DNA of 64,000 nucleotides from Dinoroseobacter sp049801095 (GTDB taxonomy: Bacteria; Pseudomonadota; Alphaproteobacteria; Rhodobacterales; Rhodobacteraceae), in the NCBI RefSeq assembly GCF_049801095.1, contig NZ_JBNAGH010000001.1, forward strand, positions 310,001 to 374,000, written 5' to 3'. The notes beneath the pieces were generated by a model. That model saw nothing but the letters and a program-made list of their open reading frames with translations, was not told the DNA's origin and ran no database searches. Of the stretch, positions 43,314 to 52,288 are shown piece after piece. How positions within the stretch are numbered: the stretch's first letter is position 1; every line of letters starts with the position of its first letter. The translations under genes were made by a program, and so were the position numbers.

Positions 43314-45989
43314 ATGTCCACACCGTATTACGTCCCCGAAGAATCCGTCCCCCTGCCGCCGCCCGACGCGGATGTGCTGAGCACGGCTTGCGACTATTGC
43401 ATCGTGGCTTGCGGCTACAAGGTCTATCGCTGGCCCGTCCGGGGCGGTCGCAATGGCGGCCCGGCGGCCGATGACAACGCCTTTGGCGAGGACTTCCCGG
43501 TCGCGCCGCTCGGCCCATGGATCGCGCCCAACATGCACAATATCGTTTTGCATAACGGCGAGCCCCATCACATCGTGATCATCCCCGACAAGGATACGGA
43601 GTTCGTGAACTACTCCGGCAACTCCTCGATCCGGGGCGGCGCGCTGGCGCAGAAGGTCTATAACCCGCAAACGCCCACGCGCGACCGGCTGACCTCCCCC
43701 ATGGTGCGGATGTTCGGCGTGCTGATGCCCGTGACCTGGGATTTCGCGCTCGATATCGCCGCCGAGGTGGGCAACCACGTGCTCGAGAAACACGGGACCA
43801 ATGCCTACGGGGTCAAGACCTTCTCCTATGGCTATATGGAGAACACCTACGCGATCACGAAATACGCCCTGCGCCATGTGCGGACCGCGAATTTCACTTT
43901 CCACGATACGCCGTCGGATGTGACCTCCACCCCCGGGTTCCGGGATGCGGGCTTTGACAATTTCGGTCCCAGCTATGATGACTGGGCTGAGGCGGACACC
44001 CTGCTGATGTGCGGCACGGACCCCTACGAGTCCAAGACGATCCTCTTCACCGACTACATCATGCCCGCGATCCAGGGCGGTCAGAAGGCGATCTTCCTTT
44101 TGCCCCGTTCCACCGCCGGTGTGGCCTTTGCGGTCAAGAATGGCGGGCTGCTCTTGGACATCCAGCCGGGCACAGACCTTCCCGTGGTGCTCGCGATTGC
44201 CCGGGTGATCGTCGAGAATGGCTGGGAGGATGCCGAGTGGATCCAGAACTGGGTCAACAACAAATGGGAAAGCTCTTCCGGGTTCGGCCAAGGCACGCGG
44301 AACACCCCGTGGCAGTGGCGCACGACCTGGGGCAAGTTCCAGACGGCTGGCTTTGAGGATTGGAAAGAGTGGCTGCTGAGCCAGGAGTATTCCAAGCCAG
44401 AGGTGGCCGCCGAGATGGCGCAGATCGACGTTCAGAAGATCTATGCCGCCGCCGAATGGATGGCCAAACCCAAGGATGACGGCTCCCGTCCCAAGACCAG
44501 CGTGATGATCGAGAAAGGCTTCTACTGGTCGAACAACACCGGCAACACCCAGGCGATCTCGGCCCTCGGGATTGTCTGCGGCGCGGGCGGACGCCCGGGT
44601 CAGGTGATCGGCCGGGCCGGCGGGCACCAGCGGGGCGGTCTGCGCGGTGGAGGCTATCCCCGCAACAAATCGCCCGAGAAACTGCCCGGACGCCGTCGTC
44701 GTGCTATGGATACGGACCGCTACCTCATGAGCGGCCACACCCGTCTCGCCCATGTGATCGGCACCACCTGGGTGCAGGCCATGTGCGGCTCGCAATCTCT
44801 GCAAGCCAAGTTCGACGAGCTCACCACCCGCAACCCTCATCAGGTCATGTCCTTTGAAAAACAAGACATTATCGACACCCTGAAACGACGGGCCGATAGC
44901 GGCGGCATGGTCGTCTGGAACCAGGATATCTACCTCGTGGATCCGATTGGCGCGCGCTACGCGGATATCGTCTTTCCGGCCAGCGGCTGGGGTGAGGATA
45001 CCTTCACCCGCGCCAATGGGGAGCGGCGTCTGCGGCTCTATCCGAAGTTCTACGACGCACCCGGGGATGCCAAACCCGATTGGTGGATCGTTGCGAACCT
45101 TGCCAAGAAAATGGGGTTCGAAGGCTTTGACTGGGCGGATTCCAACGAGGTTCTGGAGGAAGGCGCGCGCCATTCCCGCGGCAGCCGCAAGGACTTCAAC
45201 ATGGTGCTCGTCAAGGCCCGGCAAGAGGGCAAGACGCTCCATGAGAAGTTCGCAGAGTTCGGCACCAATGGCATCCAGGGCCCCGTTCTCATGGATGGCG
45301 AGGGCAACCTTGTGGAGACCAAGCGCCTCCATGATGTGAACCGCAAGCTGCCTGCCGAAGGGCCCGTGGGCGCGAACGTCTTCAACAAGAAGCTGACCCA
45401 TTTCAACAGCCAGACCGGCAAATGCAATATCCAGAAGGCGCCCTGGGATCTGTTCTCCAGCTATTGGGAGTGGCTCAAGCCGCGCGAGGACGAGATCTGG
45501 ATCAGTTCGGGTCGGATCAACGAGCGTTGGCAGTCCGGCTATGACGACCGCAGGCGGCCCTACATCGTGCAGCGCTGGCCTGAGAATTGGATCGAGATCC
45601 ACCCGAACGTGGCCGAGGCCCGTGGCATCGAAAACGGTGACTACGTGCAGGTCTATTCCGACCGGATCCCGGTGCAGAAGGACACGATCGTGGGCGTCGA
45701 AGGGTCCGATTTCGACTTTGCCGAACTGCTCAAGAACGGCCATATCGAACTGACCCGCGCCTCGATCACGGCGGTGGCGATTGTCACCCCGGCGGTGAAG
45801 GAAAACCTTGGCTATATGGATTTCCTCCATACCGCGCAGCCCGCCAATGCGCTCTCGGGCCGGGTCGTCGATTGGATCAGCGGCAACTACAACTACAAGA
45901 TGGGCGTCGGGAAACTGCGCAAGATGGGCGAGAGCCCCTACAAATCGCAGTTCCGCTCGATGTCCTTCGCCCGCCGCGACATCGCCTGA
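43314..45989 (+). CDS. idrA: Molybdopterin oxidoreductase, AioA-related; probable iodate reductase catalytic subunit IdrA
   Basis: This 891-aa protein of the DMSO reductase superfamily has an N-terminal C26-x2-C29-x3-C33 motif with Ser near 104 in place of a fourth Cys, as in the 3Fe-4S AioA group. It keeps NSSIRGG, WVQAMCGSQ and the RAGGHQRG block that carries Arg and His near the cofactor in AioA. The region that supplies arsenite-binding His and Glu in AioA here reads TPSDVTSTPGFRDAGFDNFG, with Pro207 and Asn216 at those places by my remembered alignment. It has no signal peptide and should be exported together with IdrB. Dissimilatory IO3 reduction in the periplasm is inferred from this and from the two diheme peroxidase genes. 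Confidence 0.8.
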   Translation: MSTPYYVPEESVPLPPPDADVLSTACDYCIVACGYKVYRWPVRGGRNGGPAADDNAFGEDFPVAPLGPWIAPNMHNIVLHNGEPHHIVIIPDKDTEFVNYSGNSSIRGGALAQKVYNPQTPTRDRLTSPMVRMFGVLMPVTWDFALDIAAEVGNHVLEKHGTNAYGVKTFSYGYMENTYAITKYALRHVRTANFTFHDTPSDVTSTPGFRDAGFDNFGPSYDDWAEADTLLMCGTDPYESKTILFTDYIMPAIQGGQKAIFLLPRSTAGVAFAVKNGGLLLDIQPGTDLPVVLAIARVIVENGWEDAEWIQNWVNNKWESSSGFGQGTRNTPWQWRTTWGKFQTAGFEDWKEWLLSQEYSKPEVAAEMAQIDVQKIYAAAEWMAKPKDDGSRPKTSVMIEKGFYWSNNTGNTQAISALGIVCGAGGRPGQVIGRAGGHQRGGLRGGGYPRNKSPEKLPGRRRRAMDTDRYLMSGHTRLAHVIGTTWVQAMCGSQSLQAKFDELTTRNPHQVMSFEKQDIIDTLKRRADSGGMVVWNQDIYLVDPIGARYADIVFPASGWGEDTFTRANGERRLRLYPKFYDAPGDAKPDWWIVANLAKKMGFEGFDWADSNEVLEEGARHSRGSRKDFNMVLVKARQEGKTLHEKFAEFGTNGIQGPVLMDGEGNLVETKRLHDVNRKLPAEGPVGANVFNKKLTHFNSQTGKCNIQKAPWDLFSSYWEWLKPREDEIWISSGRINERWQSGYDDRRRPYIVQRWPENWIEIHPNVAEARGIENGDYVQVYSDRIPVQKDTIVGVEGSDFDFAELLKNGHIELTRASITAVAIVTPAVKENLGYMDFLHTAQPANALSGRVVDWISGNYNYKMGVGKLRKMGESPYKSQFRSMSFARRDIA

Positions 45990-46054
45990 GCCCAAGGCAT
46001 TCGCCCTCGGCGCGCCCTGCGCCGGGGGCCCTTCCCTGACAAATGAGAGATCCG

Positions 46055-48187
46055 ATGCGTGACTTGCCCATGGCCCCCATGCCCGCCGAGACCGCAGCGA
46101 CGCTGGCCACTCACATCCAAAGTGACAACGAGATCATCCGGAGCGCGGCGATCAAGGCCCTGGCCGGCCTTGGGGTCGCCCCTGCCCTGTCCCTGCCGCT
46201 TCTGACCGATGCGCTGATGGACCCCGACCCCGATGTGCGCACGGACGCGATGGACGCGCTGAGCCGCTGCGCCCTGCCCGAGCATACCGAGTTGCTTGTC
46301 TTTTCGCTCGAAGGCGACCCGGTGCGCGAAGTGAAACGCGCGGCCCTGTCCGGGCTGGCGCGGCTGCGCGCGACCTCGGCGCTCGATCTGATCCGCGCGC
46401 TCACCCTGTCGCGGAGCGAGGACCGCGTGGCCTGGGAAGACGAGAACAGCGATTGGGAGGATTGGCTCGACATTCAAATCGCCGCCATTGAGGCGCTCGG
46501 CGAGATGCGGGCCACCGAGGCCATCGAGGATCTGATGGCCGCGCGGGATGATGAGCTGGGTCAGACCCTCGACATTCCCGTCTTCGACGCATTGGCAAAG
46601 ATAGGGCATGACGGGGTCGTTTGGCTCCTCGCCATTCTGGAGACCGAGGGCGGCCCGGCCCGTCGACGGGCGCTGACCAAGCTCTGCCAGTTGGATCCTG
46701 CTCTGCTGGTCGACCATCTCGACCGGCTGATCGCGAGCCCGGATGCCCAGCTGCGTGCCCATGTGGTCGGCCAGATGGATCCTGATGACACGCGGCTAGC
46801 CCAGCTTGCCGCCGAGGACCCTGCCGCCTCCGTGCGCATTGGGGCGCTGCAACGGGTCGCGACCGAACAGCCGGAGAAGGCCATCGCGGCCCTGCAGGAC
46901 CCCGCGCCGGAGGTGCAGGCCGCGGCGCTCGATCTGATCCCCGCGCAGCTCGATCCAGAGCTTTCCACTAGCCTCGAAGACAACATGCTCGCCTGGCTGG
47001 CTCAGGGGCCGGCCGTCTTGGTGCGCGCCACCGCGCGTCACTTGCCCCGTCGCGCCCCAGAGCGGGCCGAGGCGCCCCTGCTGGCGCTGATCGCGGATCC
47101 GCAGCGCCCTCTGGATGCGCGCGTTTCTGCGGTCAAATCCTTGGCGACGATGGAGCCTGCGATCGAGACCACCCGCCTTGTGGATCTCCTTGGCAACCCC
47201 GCACAGCAGATCCGCACCACGGTGCTCGTTGCGCTGACGACACGGGCCCAGGCCGGAGATCTCGAGGCGGGTGATGCCATCCGCGCGGCCATACAGGGCA
47301 CTCTCCTGAGTGACGATGTCTCTCAGGCGACCGCCGCGCCGCTCGCCGATGGCCCGGACATGACCGTTCCCAAGGAAGGGGAAAGCGGCCCGCGCCGCAT
47401 TCGCATCTCGCCGGAAGGGGAAATCATCGAGGACACGCCCGAGGCTGTCGCCTCGACCTCCTCCCATTCGACCCTCACGGCAATCCTTGCCCCGATGGAG
47501 GCCGAGCCAGAGCTGGCCGAGGACACCCCTGAGGAAGCGCCCTCCAAGCGGCGTCGCCGCCGCGCGGTCGAGGGCGCGGATGGCGTCGCCGAAGCGCTTG
47601 TGACCGAGGCGATCAAGATCTGCGGCACGGCTCGAATGAACGGCATGACCGCAGCCCTGCTCGCCGCGCGTCCGGAGGCGCCAGACACCGCGCAGCAGGC
47701 GATCTGGACAGCTCTGGCACAGACCTCCCCGGATCCTGATTGCGCCGAGGCACTCCTGAGCGCCGCTCATAAGGCCCATGGGCATGAGGACCCGGTGATC
47801 CGGGCGGCGGCCTATGCGGTGCTTGCCAAGCTCGCCCCCGACAGCCCCTGCCTCGCCGCGGCCTTGGAGGATCCCGATGCGCTGATCCGCGCGGCGGCCA
47901 TCCGGCGGCTCCCCCCGGAGGATGCACTGGCCTATCTCGGCGATGGGGCCATGGCCGTGCGTCACGGGGCGGTCGACGTGATCCTGACCGAGGGGAGCGA
48001 TGCGGCCCAGCGCCAGATGGCCGAGCGGATTGCATCGGCAGAGCGCGCGGATACGCTGGCCTATGCGCTCGCCCAATCCGAACCTGCGCGCCGCTGGTTC
48101 TATGATCGGCTGAGCACGCCGGATCTCGGCGACCGCGCGGTGTTCATCCTGCTCGACGCCGCGGGCCAGATGGCGCCTGCGGCCTGA
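46055..48187 (+). CDS. HEAT-repeat protein downstream of idrA
   Basis: The ATG at 46055 has GAGAG close by; an ATG at 46043 four codons earlier is possible. About 710 aa made of HEAT-like helical repeats (for example IRSAAIKALAGLG and VRTDAMDALSRC), interrupted by an acidic and then Arg-rich low-complexity insert at about 450-520. No signal peptide is seen, so it is cytoplasmic. HEAT-repeat proteins are scaffolds. Between the molybdoenzyme gene and moeA, a role as chaperone or assembly factor for IdrA before TAT export is a reasonable inference. Function is not established. Confidence 0.72.
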   Translation: MRDLPMAPMPAETAATLATHIQSDNEIIRSAAIKALAGLGVAPALSLPLLTDALMDPDPDVRTDAMDALSRCALPEHTELLVFSLEGDPVREVKRAALSGLARLRATSALDLIRALTLSRSEDRVAWEDENSDWEDWLDIQIAAIEALGEMRATEAIEDLMAARDDELGQTLDIPVFDALAKIGHDGVVWLLAILETEGGPARRRALTKLCQLDPALLVDHLDRLIASPDAQLRAHVVGQMDPDDTRLAQLAAEDPAASVRIGALQRVATEQPEKAIAALQDPAPEVQAAALDLIPAQLDPELSTSLEDNMLAWLAQGPAVLVRATARHLPRRAPERAEAPLLALIADPQRPLDARVSAVKSLATMEPAIETTRLVDLLGNPAQQIRTTVLVALTTRAQAGDLEAGDAIRAAIQGTLLSDDVSQATAAPLADGPDMTVPKEGESGPRRIRISPEGEIIEDTPEAVASTSSHSTLTAILAPMEAEPELAEDTPEEAPSKRRRRRAVEGADGVAEALVTEAIKICGTARMNGMTAALLAARPEAPDTAQQAIWTALAQTSPDPDCAEALLSAAHKAHGHEDPVIRAAAYAVLAKLAPDSPCLAAALEDPDALIRAAAIRRLPPEDALAYLGDGAMAVRHGAVDVILTEGSDAAQRQMAERIASAERADTLAYALAQSEPARRWFYDRLSTPDLGDRAVFILLDAAGQMAPAA

Positions 48188-48203
48188 TCCCGAGGAGCCC
48201 GCG

Positions 48204-49472
48204 ATGAACCGCCCTTTGCGTGATCCCGTCTGCAGCTGCGACGCCCCGGCCCTGACCGAAGGGCTGATCTCGGTGGAGACCGCCTTTGCCCGGCTGGCCG
48301 AGACGGTGACCGCGCTGCCCGGAACCGACTGCGTGCCCCTGATGCAGGCGGCGGGCCGGGTTCTGGCGGCCCCCGTCGCGGCACGCGCGCCATTGCCGCC
48401 TTTCGACAATGCGGCGATGGATGGCTACGCCCTGCGCGCAGCGGACCTCACGGGTTCGGGGCCTTGGACGATGCCGGTCTGCGACCGGATCGCGGCGGGT
48501 GACGTGCCGCGCGGCCCCGCAAGCGGGGCTGTGCGGATCTTCACGGGCGCGCCGCTGCCCCCCGGCGCCGATACGGTGGTCATGCAGGAGGCCGTCACCC
48601 GCCACGGGGAGGTGATCACCCTGACGGAGCGCCCGCAGCGCGGCAGCCATGTGCGCCGGGCGGGCGAGATTGCGCGCGAAGGCGCGGAACTGGTCGCAAC
48701 GGGCCAACGCCTCACCCCGAGGCGCATTGCGGCCATCGCCGCCGCTGGGCATGGACGGGTGACCGTCGCCCGACGCCCGCGCGTGGCCCTTGTGATCACA
48801 GGCGACGAGATTTGCGCGGCAGATGGCACGCGAGACGCTGCCGCCATCTGGGACGTAAACGGCCCGCTCTTTCATAGCGCCCTCCTGGAAACCGGGGCCG
48901 AGGTCACGCTGCACCATGCCCCGGATGACCGGGCGGCCACGCGCAGCCTGCTCGCCGATCTGGCCAAACGGGCCGATCTGATCGTGACAACTGGCGGGAT
49001 CTCCGTCGGGGAGGAAGACCATGTCCGCCCCGCGATGGAGGCCTTGGGCACCCGGATGACTTTTGCCGGCGTCGCCGTCAAACCGGGCAAACCGGTCTGC
49101 GTCGGACGGCTCGGGCAGGCCCATTGGCTGGGCCTGCCGGGCAACCCGGTCTCGGCCTATGTCATCTGGCACCTCTTCGGGCGTTACCTTCTGAACACCC
49201 TGCAGGGCATTGATCAGACGTCAAAACCTGCCAGACGCGCGATTTGTGAAAGCCTGCTGCGCCATCGCAAGGGCCGCGCCGAGTACCGCCTCGCCCGGTT
49301 GGATCCAGCCGCCCCGAGGGACGCGCAGATCGTGCTCTGCCCGGATACGAAGGCCAGCGGCCACATCACATGGCTGGCACAAGCCGATGGTCTCATTTGT
49401 CTTCCGGCCCAATCTGGCGATATACCGGCTGGAACCGAACTTGCCTTTCTGCCTTTTGGCCAGCCAGACTGA
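48204..49472 (+). CDS. moeA: Molybdopterin molybdenumtransferase MoeA
   Basis: This 422-aa protein has the MoeA motifs PLPPFDNAAMDGYAL near residue 60, IFTGAPLPPGADTVVMQE, VALVITGDEI, TTGGISVGEEDHV and GLPGNPVSAYV. It inserts molybdate into adenylylated molybdopterin. The first residues include CSC, seen in some alphaproteobacterial MoeA. The gene follows the HEAT gene by 16 bp and can be read as a dedicated cofactor supplier for the molybdoenzyme upstream. Confidence 0.93.
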   Translation: MNRPLRDPVCSCDAPALTEGLISVETAFARLAETVTALPGTDCVPLMQAAGRVLAAPVAARAPLPPFDNAAMDGYALRAADLTGSGPWTMPVCDRIAAGDVPRGPASGAVRIFTGAPLPPGADTVVMQEAVTRHGEVITLTERPQRGSHVRRAGEIAREGAELVATGQRLTPRRIAAIAAAGHGRVTVARRPRVALVITGDEICAADGTRDAAAIWDVNGPLFHSALLETGAEVTLHHAPDDRAATRSLLADLAKRADLIVTTGGISVGEEDHVRPAMEALGTRMTFAGVAVKPGKPVCVGRLGQAHWLGLPGNPVSAYVIWHLFGRYLLNTLQGIDQTSKPARRAICESLLRHRKGRAEYRLARLDPAAPRDAQIVLCPDTKASGHITWLAQADGLICLPAQSGDIPAGTELAFLPFGQPD

Positions 49473-49487
49473 GAAACGAGGTCGCCG

Positions 49488-50030
49488 ATGAACATCGCAT
49501 GCACCATGGCATCGACCCGCGGGGGAACGGACCTGCTGTTGTGGGAGGTTGCGGAACGCATGCAGAGGGCGGGCGTCAATCTCTGCGGCACGGTGCAGAC
49601 CAACACCGAATGCGGCGACGACAAGCCCTGTGACATGGACGTCAAGATCCTGCCGGACGGGCCCGTGGTGCGGATTTCCCAAAGCCTTGGGGCCGGTTCG
49701 CGCGGCTGTCGTCTGGACCCGCAGGCGCTGGAGAGCGCGATCGGGATTTCGGAATCCTTCCTGCCCAGCGCGGATCTGCTGATCGTGAACAAATTCGGCA
49801 AGCAGGAAGCCAGCGGTCGCGGTTTCCGTCCGCTGATCGCGGAGGCGCTGTCGCGCGAGATCCCGGTACTGGTCGGGCTCAACAGCCTCAACAAAGAAGC
49901 GTTCGAGACCTTCACCGGCGGCGTGGCAGAACTGATCGAGCCCACGCCCGAAGCGGTGGAGCACTGGCTGCGTGGCGTGCTGCCCAAGCTGGCCGAGCCG
50001 ACCGGGGATGCGCGCCTGCAAAGCGCCTGA
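49488..50030 (+). CDS. DUF2478-like nucleotide-binding protein, molybdenum-linked
   Basis: This 180-aa protein has features of the DUF2478 family, seen near molybdenum transport and cofactor genes (DLLIVNKFGKQEASGRGFRPLI is typical). It is 15 bp after moeA on the same strand. It is soluble, with cysteines in GTVQTNTECGDDKPCDMDV. A nucleotide-dependent step in Mo cofactor delivery is plausible but not proven. Confidence 0.7.
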   Translation: MNIACTMASTRGGTDLLLWEVAERMQRAGVNLCGTVQTNTECGDDKPCDMDVKILPDGPVVRISQSLGAGSRGCRLDPQALESAIGISESFLPSADLLIVNKFGKQEASGRGFRPLIAEALSREIPVLVGLNSLNKEAFETFTGGVAELIEPTPEAVEHWLRGVLPKLAEPTGDARLQSA

Positions 50031-50185
50031 GCGGCGCGCCCCCGCGCAACCGCTTACATTCACCTTTCCCTCCCAGAACCCTCAAAACGCCCCGGTTTTT
50101 CGCAGAAGCGGCTGGCCAAGCCCCTGCGGCAAGCGTAGCCTGCGCAGCGATTATGCAAGCTCTGACCGATGGAGGCGTGACCCGC

Positions 50186-50608
50186 ATGACCCCTGAGATC
50201 CACCCGATGGCGCCCGAGCACTTGCCGCGCTTCGTCGCCGCCGCCGATGGCAGTGACTATCTCATGACCTTTATGATTTTCTTTGTTGTGTTCGTCATTC
50301 TGGGTTTGGGCGTCGCCTATTTCACCCTCCATGCGATGCCGGAGAAGATGGCGCATCATTCCAACAGCACCCAGCTGCAGCTCATCAGCGTGCTCGCGAT
50401 GCTGGCGCTGTTTACCCACAACAATCTCTTCTGGGTGGGGGCTCTGGTGCTCGCCGCCTTCCGGCCACCCGATCTGATCACGCCGCTGAACTCGATCGCG
50501 GAGTCGCTCCGGGCGTTGACGACCCGCAGCCCGGAGCCCGCCGCGACGGCCCCTGCAGCGGCGGCCCCCGCGACCGCCGCGCCCGTGACGAAAGGCGAGC
50601 CTGACTGA
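50186..50608 (+). CDS. Small membrane protein, partner of the HlyD-type adaptor
   Basis: About 140 aa from ATG 50186 (GGAGG 10 nt upstream); an ATG at 50153 is possible. Two hydrophobic helices at about 30-55 and 75-100 are followed by an Ala/Pro-rich tail. It overlaps the HlyD-type gene by one base. The pair resembles YiaW/YiaV-like pairs of a small inner-membrane protein and a membrane-fusion adaptor. Function is unknown. Confidence 0.6.
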   Translation: MTPEIHPMAPEHLPRFVAAADGSDYLMTFMIFFVVFVILGLGVAYFTLHAMPEKMAHHSNSTQLQLISVLAMLALFTHNNLFWVGALVLAAFRPPDLITPLNSIAESLRALTTRSPEPAATAPAAAAPATAAPVTKGEPD

Positions 50609-51840
50609 TGCTGGAACTGACGATCTGCTCACTGATCACCATCCTGCCCGACTATCTCTTTCGGAGCCGGGTCCAGGGCCGCAAATGGGGCGCCGAGATC
50701 AACTTTTTCACCATGTGGTACGAGCTGCGCTGGGGCATCACCATGTGCGCCATGCTCACCATCAGCCTGATCACTGTTGTCTTTTACTTCCATCCGTCGA
50801 CCAGCAATGTCACCTCGTTTTTCCGCACCCTGACCATTGTCTCGACCACCGCCGGTCGCGTCGAAGAAGTCTTTGTGCGCAACAATCAGTTTGTGGAGGC
50901 GGGCGCCCCGCTCTTCCGGATGGATAGCTCGAGCGAGGATGCCGCCGCCGAAACCGCTCAGCGTCAAATCGAGGAAATCGATGCGCAGTTGCAGCTTGCC
51001 CAGTCGGAGCGGGCCGCGGCAACGGGCGCTCTGGAGCAGGCCATGGCGGCCCTGACCCAGACCGAGGATGATCTGAACCGGCGCGAGACCTTGATTGCCG
51101 AAGGCTCTTCGGCAGTGACCCAGCGCGAGGTGGACACCCTGCGCAACCAGCGCGACCAGAACCAAGGGGCGGTGGATGCTGCCGAGGCGGATCTGGAAGC
51201 TGTGGACACCAAGATCGACGTGCTTCTCCCCGCCCAGCGTGCGACGGCGGAGGCTGCATTGGCGCAGGCCCAGGCCACCATCGAGAAGCTGACAATTTAT
51301 GCCGGGGTCGATGGAACTGTCGAGCAATTCACCCTGCGCCCGGGCGATGTGGTCAACCCGATCCTGCGGCCCGCAGGGATCCTCGTGCCCAGCGATGCCG
51401 GACGTGGTCGGTTCCAAGCCGGGTTTGATCAGGTTGCTACGCAAGTGGTTCAGCCCGGAACAGTTGCCGAGATGACCTGTATCGGCAAGCCCTTCACGAT
51501 CATCCCGATGGTGATCACCGAAGTGCAGGACGTCATCGCCGCCGGGCAAATCCGCCCGACAGACGAGCTGATCGATACGTCGCGGCGGCGTGCGCCCGGA
51601 ACGGTGACCGTCTTCATGGAACCGATCTACAAGGGCACAACGGACCTCCTGCCACCGGGCAGTCGCTGCCTGGCCACGGCCTATACCAACAACCACGACC
51701 GGCTCGAGACCGAGGAGTTGAGTACGCTCAAGTTCATTGGGTTGCATGTGGTGGATACGGTCGGCGTGGTCCACGCTGCAGGCCTGCGCCTACGGGCGCT
51801 TCTGATGCCCTTCAACCTGCTGGTCTTTACCGGTCACTGA
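50608..51840 (+). CDS. HlyD-family membrane-fusion/adaptor protein (YiaV-like)
   Basis: This 410-aa protein has hydrophobic helices near the N-terminus (one at about 50-70), then a split lipoyl-like/barrel domain (VSTTAGRVEEVFVRNNQFVEAGAPLFRMD), a long coiled-coil hairpin of about 110 residues rich in Ala, Glu and Gln, and a C-terminal barrel. It is anchored in the inner membrane and spans the periplasm. No RND or ABC pump gene follows, as is typical of YiaV-type proteins. It could help envelope integrity or export an iodine species, but this is speculation from position. Confidence 0.75.
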   Translation: MLELTICSLITILPDYLFRSRVQGRKWGAEINFFTMWYELRWGITMCAMLTISLITVVFYFHPSTSNVTSFFRTLTIVSTTAGRVEEVFVRNNQFVEAGAPLFRMDSSSEDAAAETAQRQIEEIDAQLQLAQSERAAATGALEQAMAALTQTEDDLNRRETLIAEGSSAVTQREVDTLRNQRDQNQGAVDAAEADLEAVDTKIDVLLPAQRATAEAALAQAQATIEKLTIYAGVDGTVEQFTLRPGDVVNPILRPAGILVPSDAGRGRFQAGFDQVATQVVQPGTVAEMTCIGKPFTIIPMVITEVQDVIAAGQIRPTDELIDTSRRRAPGTVTVFMEPIYKGTTDLLPPGSRCLATAYTNNHDRLETEELSTLKFIGLHVVDTVGVVHAAGLRLRALLMPFNLLVFTGH

Positions 51841-51847
51841 CAGGACT

Positions 51848-51869
51848 GAGGGGGCGCTGTCGCCCCCTC
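51848..51869 (+). terminator. Strong hairpin after the HlyD-type gene
   Basis: GAGGGGGCG-CTGT-CGCCCCCTC is a perfect 9-bp stem with a 4-nt loop, 7 nt past the stop codon. No T-run follows, so it may be Rho-independent only in part. Confidence 0.6.
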
Positions 51870-51988
51870 GCCCAGCGCGTAACGAGCCCAGCCACAGGGC
51901 CCGCAATGCCATGTGAACCATGGCCCGATCCCCTCTCCGGATAACAGCCTTTACAAAGCGCTTTCCTGTGCCATACCTGAGTATGGAG

Positions 51989-52065
51989 GGTCCCTTAGCT
52001 CAGCTGGATAGAGCAATCGCCTTCTAAGCGATCGGTCGAGGGTTCGAATCCTTCAGGGACCGCCA
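51989..52065 (+). tRNA. tRNA-Arg (anticodon UCU)
   Basis: A full cloverleaf can be drawn: acceptor GGTCCCT/AGGGACC, D arm GCTC/GAGC, anticodon stem ATCGC/GCGAT with loop CTTCTAA giving anticodon TCT, T arm with GGTTCGAATCC, discriminator G and an encoded CCA at 52063-52065. It decodes AGA/AGG arginine codons. tRNA genes are common integration points, but no integrase lies nearby. Confidence 0.97.
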
Positions 52066-52288
52066 CCTCCACTCCAGCACACTCTCTTTCCTGCTGCGAA
52101 GGCGCAGACAGTCCAAGCCATGAACCGGCGGCTCGGGTGCATTTACCCATGCGAAAGCGCTATCTGCGGACGCGGGGTTACCACTCTGCGCGACCGACGG
52201 AAGGACGTTCGGGTCGGCTAGAAAGAAGGTGGGCTGCGCGAGGTTACACTGCGGGACCACACGCACGTACCGTCAGGAGCTTGAAACC

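Noticed and set aside
42714..45989. Arsenite oxidase (aioBA) as the reading of the Rieske and molybdenum subunits
   Set aside because: Two diheme peroxidase genes, an FNR box and the apparent loss of arsenite-contact residues fit iodate reductase better, and no arsenic genes are nearby. It stays the main alternative until a tree is made.
43185..45995. A 936-codon open frame on the strand opposite the idrA-like gene
   Set aside because: It is antisense to a gene with clear cofactor motifs. Long antisense frames are common in GC-rich DNA, and its translation has no recognisable domain.
52024..52266. An 80-codon minus-strand frame overlapping the tRNA
   Set aside because: Its end is translated from the tRNA complement, a well-known false gene pattern. 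The 223 bp after the tRNA show no other signal.
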